From contig NZ_JAEUFG010000035.1 in assembly GCF_018588585.1 (NCBI RefSeq), forward strand, positions 1 to 38,123: DNA of 38,123 bases. Direction: 5' to 3'. Positions 35,116 through 38,123 of the stretch are shown piece by piece. This DNA comes from Bacillus sp. SM2101. GTDB taxonomy: Bacteria; Bacillota; Bacilli; Bacillales; SM2101. The stretch's first letter is position 1; every line of letters begins with the position of its first letter. The position numbers were made by a program, and so were the translations under genes. A model generated the notes under the pieces. The model did no database searches. It worked only from the letters and a program-made list of their open reading frames with translations, and was not told the DNA's origin.

Positions 35116-35200
35116 TTTATGGGTCAAATCACAATATTTACAGGTCAAATACTTAGTTATATATGAGCCAAATCACCAAAAACAACAATCGACGGGCAAA
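35116..35200. repeat. Short degenerate array with 21-bp spacing
   Basis: GGGTCAAATCA (from 35121), AGGTCAAATAC (from 35142) and AGCCAAATCAC (from 35166) repeat with 21- and 23-bp spacing, each preceded by TTTAT/TTTAC-like bases; a decayed fourth copy is GGGCAAAAA (35194). The layout TTTACnGGTCAAA resembles TTTACTGTCCAAA in the large array at 16503. Confidence 0.5.
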
Positions 35201-35272
35201 AAGCCTAAGTAACTTAAAATTTAAATTATATAAATATTTAATTATACTTAACTATAATACAAAAATATATAG

Positions 35273-35734
35273 TTAATATTTTTCTTTTTGTTGAATTTCT
35301 GTAGCAATATTGTAAAGCTTCTGTTGTAAATCAACTAAATTTTCTAAATCATTTTCATTTAGTTTTGAATAATATTTTTTGATGATATATAACTCGAAAT
35401 TAGCCATTATTTGATTGTATTCTTTTCCTTTCTCGTCTAGATGGACAATGATTTCTCTTCGGTTATTAACATTGATCTCTCTTTTCAAAAAGCCTTTTTT
35501 CTCAAGTTTACTTACGAGTTGAGTTGCGGCACTAGGTGTGATGGAAAAATGGTTTGAAATCTCATTGTTTGTTAGTGAATTTGCGTTTAACAGTTCCAAT
35601 AAGATACTTTGCTTTGTAGTTAAATTTAGAAATTCTTTATTAGCAAATCCATGATATTCTTCCAAAAATATTGTATTTAAAGCATCTGAGGAGTGTTTCA
35701 ATTTTTTATAATAAATAGCAGTAATGTCATCCAT
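35273..35734 (-). CDS. MarR-family transcriptional regulator
   Basis: 153-residue winged-helix dimer. It has LTTKQSILLELLNANSLTNNEIS, the recognition helix ITPSAATQLVSKLEKKGFLKRE and the wing NVNNRREIIVHLDEKG, the classic MarR pattern. Long N- and C-terminal helices form the dimer interface. AAAGGTG precedes the ATG. It lies 400 bp upstream of the MFS gene on the same strand and probably represses it through the palindrome at 34904. No matching perfect palindrome is seen at its own start. Confidence 0.92.
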   Translation of the reverse strand: MDDITAIYYKKLKHSSDALNTIFLEEYHGFANKEFLNLTTKQSILLELLNANSLTNNEISNHFSITPSAATQLVSKLEKKGFLKREINVNNRREIIVHLDEKGKEYNQIMANFELYIIKKYYSKLNENDLENLVDLQQKLYNIATEIQQKEKY

Positions 35735-35772
35735 ATAATCACCTTTGAAGTTTGAAATTGACTTTTATTGTT

Positions 35773-35884
35773 GTTTTCGTACTAAGACTCTTTTCATCCA
35801 TAAAGAGTGCATGGTCTCTCATATAGCCTCATTGTTTACAATGCTAATTTACTATCAATAGCGATAAAGCTTACGAAAAGATCC
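35773..35884. repeat. Dispersed repeat element with inverted arms
   Basis: Left arm TACTAAGACTCTTTTC (35780-35795) is the exact inverse of GAAAAGAGTCTTAGTA at 8261-8276. Right arm AATAGCGATAAAGCTTACGAAAAGA (35857-35881) parallels 8243-8267. It fills the spacer upstream of the MarR gene; no gene there. Confidence 0.6.
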
Positions 35885-35985
35885 TTTTAATTTCACCTTT
35901 ATTATAAACTAACACAAACAATTAAGCAACCTTAAATATTAACTGAATTAAAATAAAATCGAAGTTAATCTTTTTTATACATGGA

Positions 35986-36016
35986 AAAACCGTAGATGAG
36001 CATTATCTACGGTTTT
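35986..36016 (-). terminator. Terminator of the Vps62-related gene
   Basis: AAAACCGTAGAT (35986-35997) pairs perfectly with ATCTACGGTTTT (36005-36016), 12 bp and a 7-base loop, 23 bases past the stop, with T on the minus side. Stem core equals that at 33567. Confidence 0.85.
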
Positions 36017-36038
36017 ACGCTCTTTACTTAGTATGACC

Positions 36039-37535
36039 TTATTCTGAAGGCATTGTAAAGTAAACATAGTCTGATTCATAAGTAATTTGGTCTTGAGTTA
36101 TCCCCCATTTAACAAGCATTTTAACTCGATATTCTGTGTCAAAATCCGCTTCTTTTGTCCAAACATCATTCCAATCAGTCGGGTTTAAAAGTTTATAATC
36201 CGTGTAACCCCATTGTCCATTTGGATATAACTTCTCACGTCGTAAATAAACATACTCTGGGCCACCTACATCGTCAACATTTGCGAGTAAATCAACAATC
36301 ATTAGATTACCGCTACTATAGATCCCCTTAATTTCAACTGGTTTTGGCATTAGATAATAGCTCCAAGGGGAAGCATATTTCTCATTACCCACTGAATTTG
36401 TAATCATTAGTTTCATTCTGTATTGCGTATCCCATACAGATTCTCTTTCCCAAGTTGATTTACCAGTCACGTCATAATCAGTATAACGCCATATCCCATC
36501 TTCATATAATTTTTCACGTCTTAAGGTCACAGTATCGCCACCGCTTATGCTTACTGCTAAATTCAGCTTCATCATACTAGTAGTATGAGATAAATCCGTA
36601 ATCATTGCTGCAGGTGGTTCTTTGCCGACTAGAGTCCATGGTGTAACTTGCCCTTTGTCCAATAGTACTTCTCCGTTTTCTTTTAATTCCACTTGAGGAA
36701 GAAGCCATTCTACTGTTGAAGGAAAGTATAGTTCATTACTATGCAAATAAACTGTAGGAGCGTATTTTTCAGCATATTCTTCTGCTTTTTGTAATTTTTC
36801 TGGATTCGCTCCTAAGTCCGTAATATCATTATTATGACTTGCACCTGTCACATCCCTAAACCACCCTTTTGACACTCCTGGCCCTTTTGGACTATCTGGG
36901 CACGAAAGATTGCACAGATCCACGGCATCAGACGTTCCACTTTCACCCCATCTGCCTTTAAAATCCATCCATGGCGTATTTTGTTGATTGAAAATAATAA
37001 AGTTATCGTCAGCGATATCCCATTTATGTCCTCTATTTGTATAATCATTTCCAAACCCACTTAATCTACTATGCTTCCCTTCAGTCCAATAGTTTGCATG
37101 ACTTTGCTCAGCAGAATATATAACAGGGTGAGTAGGACCATTTTGAAATTCAAACTTAGATGAGTCAGTCCAATCATGTTCATTATCATGAGCTGAAGGA
37201 AGTATGCTTTCAATTTCGCTTGTGTCTTTATTAACCAGTATCTTTACCCCTTCCCAGTCACCTGCATGAGCACCACTTGGAATAATACCTAGCCCTCCTA
37301 TACTACCATTATATGGATAAAAAAAGCGGTAGTTTAAACCTATATAATCTTCATATTCTAGAACTTGGACATACGCTTTTGCTGTTTGTAAGTTACCCAT
37401 TCTAACAAAGATACTCGGGTCCATCTTAAGGTATTGATCAGATTCTGCTGCATTGGCAGTATTGAAGGTTACAAAAGGAGAGAACAGTAGAACAATTAAC
37501 ATAATAATGAAGGTTTTTTTACTTTTATTGACCAT
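36039..37535 (-). CDS. Secreted Vps62-related protein with duplicated C-terminal domain
   Basis: 498-residue protein with a signal peptide (VNKSKKTFIIMLIVLLFSPFV ... NTANA, split here) cut near residue 30. Residues 65-200 resemble the second half of Vps62/DUF946 proteins (YRFFYPYNG, HAGDWEGVKILV, GPTHPVIYSAEQSHANYW). Residues 253-280 (AEKYAPTVYLHSNELYFPST) resemble the beginning of that same family, so the order is reversed. Residues 336-382 and 428-476 are two copies of a beta-rich unit with LRREKLY-x4-W-x-YTDY and a later D-T-x-YR-x-K-x-L. GGGAGTGG precedes the ATG. Function unknown; extracellular toxin or surface roles are only guesses. Confidence 0.75.
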   Translation of the reverse strand: MVNKSKKTFIIMLIVLLFSPFVTFNTANAAESDQYLKMDPSIFVRMGNLQTAKAYVQVLEYEDYIGLNYRFFYPYNGSIGGLGIIPSGAHAGDWEGVKILVNKDTSEIESILPSAHDNEHDWTDSSKFEFQNGPTHPVIYSAEQSHANYWTEGKHSRLSGFGNDYTNRGHKWDIADDNFIIFNQQNTPWMDFKGRWGESGTSDAVDLCNLSCPDSPKGPGVSKGWFRDVTGASHNNDITDLGANPEKLQKAEEYAEKYAPTVYLHSNELYFPSTVEWLLPQVELKENGEVLLDKGQVTPWTLVGKEPPAAMITDLSHTTSMMKLNLAVSISGGDTVTLRREKLYEDGIWRYTDYDVTGKSTWERESVWDTQYRMKLMITNSVGNEKYASPWSYYLMPKPVEIKGIYSSGNLMIVDLLANVDDVGGPEYVYLRREKLYPNGQWGYTDYKLLNPTDWNDVWTKEADFDTEYRVKMLVKWGITQDQITYESDYVYFTMPSE

Positions 37536-37766
37536 TTCACTTCCACTCCCTTTTCACATATTTTTCTAGACCATGCTATTGACTATGATCGCTAGCAATT
37601 CTAGTTTCTTGTATACTACAAGAATTTTATCTTTTATCAAACTTACAGAATGACATCTATCACCCTATTTCGACAATATATTCTGAATATTCCTTAGCCA
37701 TTCGAGCTTTTTTATAGTTGTAAATCAACATATTTATTTTTCCTATATATTTTGACTAACACAATA

Positions 37767-37794
37767 AACCTCGTCATTAGCTGATGACGAGGTT
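37767..37794 (-). terminator. Strong terminator
   Basis: AACCTCGTCAT (37767-37777) pairs perfectly with ATGACGAGGTT (37784-37794), and TTTATTGTGTT follows on the minus strand. It is seven bases past the stop of the tiny frame at 37801 and probably ends its transcript, or that of the P-type ATPase gene. Confidence 0.8.
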
Positions 37795-37800
37795 ACAATA

Positions 37801-37899
37801 TCATTGATTATTGGTAGGTAGCGGTAGCTCCATAGCCAGAATTTCTTTAATTAAAGCTTCTTTCTTAAACTTTGTTGTTATTATTATGGTTTTATCCAA
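37801..37899 (-). CDS. Possible 32-residue small protein gene
   Basis: A minus-strand frame starts at TTG (37897-37899), seven bases after AAAGGA, reads (M)DKTIIITTKFKKEALIKEIL and continues to PLPTNNQ, and ends seven bases before a strong terminator. Composition is protein-like with an amphipathic Lys/Glu helix. An in-frame ATG at 37942-37944 would add 15 residues but lacks a ribosome site. No family recognised; chance cannot be excluded. Confidence 0.4.
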   Translation of the reverse strand: MDKTIIITTKFKKEALIKEILAMELPLPTNNQ

Positions 37900-37914
37900 G
37901 CCTCGTCCTTTAAG

Positions 37915-37931
37915 GTAGGAAAGATGCACGA
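37915..37931. repeat. Dispersed motif copy
   Basis: AGGAAAGATGCACGACA is a decayed copy of GAAAAGATGCCACGA in the spacer after the P-type ATPase gene; it lies just upstream of the tiny frame's ribosome site. Confidence 0.4.
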
Positions 37932-38036
37932 CACTAGATATCATGTGAACATAGTTTAGTAACAACATAGAATCTTATTGGATAACGCTAAAGATCTCAT
38001 CAATAAATACTAAACAAAATCTCCACATAAGTACCG

Positions 38037-38123
38037 TTAGATTTTGACTCTCTTCAAGCGAAGTGAGTTTGTCACAACTGATACTGAGCTAAATGCCATA
38101 GCTGCTCCAGCTACCCAAGGTGC
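38037..38123 (-). CDS. C-terminal end of a CopA-like heavy-metal P-type ATPase
   Basis: The minus strand from the window edge reads 28 codons, APWVAGAAMAFSSVSVVTNS then LRLKRVKI, and a TAA at 38037-38039. This is the characteristic last helix of CopA-type Cu+ ATPases (AGAAMAFSSVSVV, with Met and Ser in the transport path). The rest is outside the window. It exports copper or a similar ion. Metal specificity cannot be confirmed from the tail alone, although AMAFSSVSV strongly resembles the copper branch. Confidence 0.85.
   Translation of the reverse strand, partial: APWVAGAAMAFSSVSVVTNSLRLKRVKI

Overview
The window is a low-GC, AT-rich piece of a Firmicutes chromosome, almost certainly Bacillaceae. 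Strong AGGAGG-type ribosome sites, frequent TTG/GTG starts, a thermolysin-type secreted protease, and a cobalamin operon with the Bacillus megaterium gene order and gene fusions (cbiW, cbiH60, cbiET, cbiX with a His tail) all point that way. Genus and species cannot be fixed from the sequence alone.

Layout. 1-7.0 kb (mostly minus strand) holds accessory genes: the N-terminal 399 codons of a bacillolysin, a GNAT acetyltransferase, a SMI1/KNR4 protein, a SAM methyltransferase, two GyrI-like effector-binding proteins, a DinB-like protein, a broken YciI gene and an SH3-like protein. 7.1-10.7 kb (plus strand) carries a WYL/HTH regulator, an S51 peptidase-like protein and a soluble chemotaxis receptor. 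10.8-12.6 kb has an ABC-2 permease whose ATPase partner survives only as an internally deleted remnant, and a small membrane protein.

12.7-29.8 kb is the core: a minus-strand anaerobic (early cobalt insertion) cobalamin locus. In transcription order it runs promoter, cobalamin riboswitch, intrinsic terminator, cbiM, cbiN, cbiQ, cbiO (cobalt ECF importer), cbiW, cbiH60, cbiX, cbiJ, cbiC, cbiD, cbiET, cbiL, cbiF, cbiG, a 570-bp tandem array of 21/42-bp units, cbiA, then cobT and cobA with their own leaders and a terminator. Cobalt is imported by CbiMNQO, inserted by CbiX into sirohydrochlorin made from the CobA product, carried through the ring-modifying enzymes, amidated by CbiA; CobT prepares the lower ligand. 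cbiP, cbiB, cobU, cobS and the adenosyltransferase are not in the window.

29.9-38.1 kb holds a MerR-type regulator fused to a Cys-pair module and a methyltransferase-like domain, followed by an MFS exporter; a histidine phosphatase; a MarR regulator upstream of a second MFS exporter with a perfect 30-bp palindrome in front of it; a secreted Vps62-related protein with permuted and duplicated domains; a tiny possible gene; and the last 28 codons of a CopA-type P-type ATPase.

The intergenic spaces are long and carry a degenerate dispersed repeat family (arms like GAAAAGATGCCACGAA and TTTACGAAAAGAG), visible at about a dozen places. The most unusual items are the MerR/Cys-pair/methyltransferase fusion with its exporter, the tandem array inside the cobalamin operon, the dispersed repeat family, the hairpin that hides the cobA ribosome site, and the two gene remnants (YciI and the ABC ATPase).
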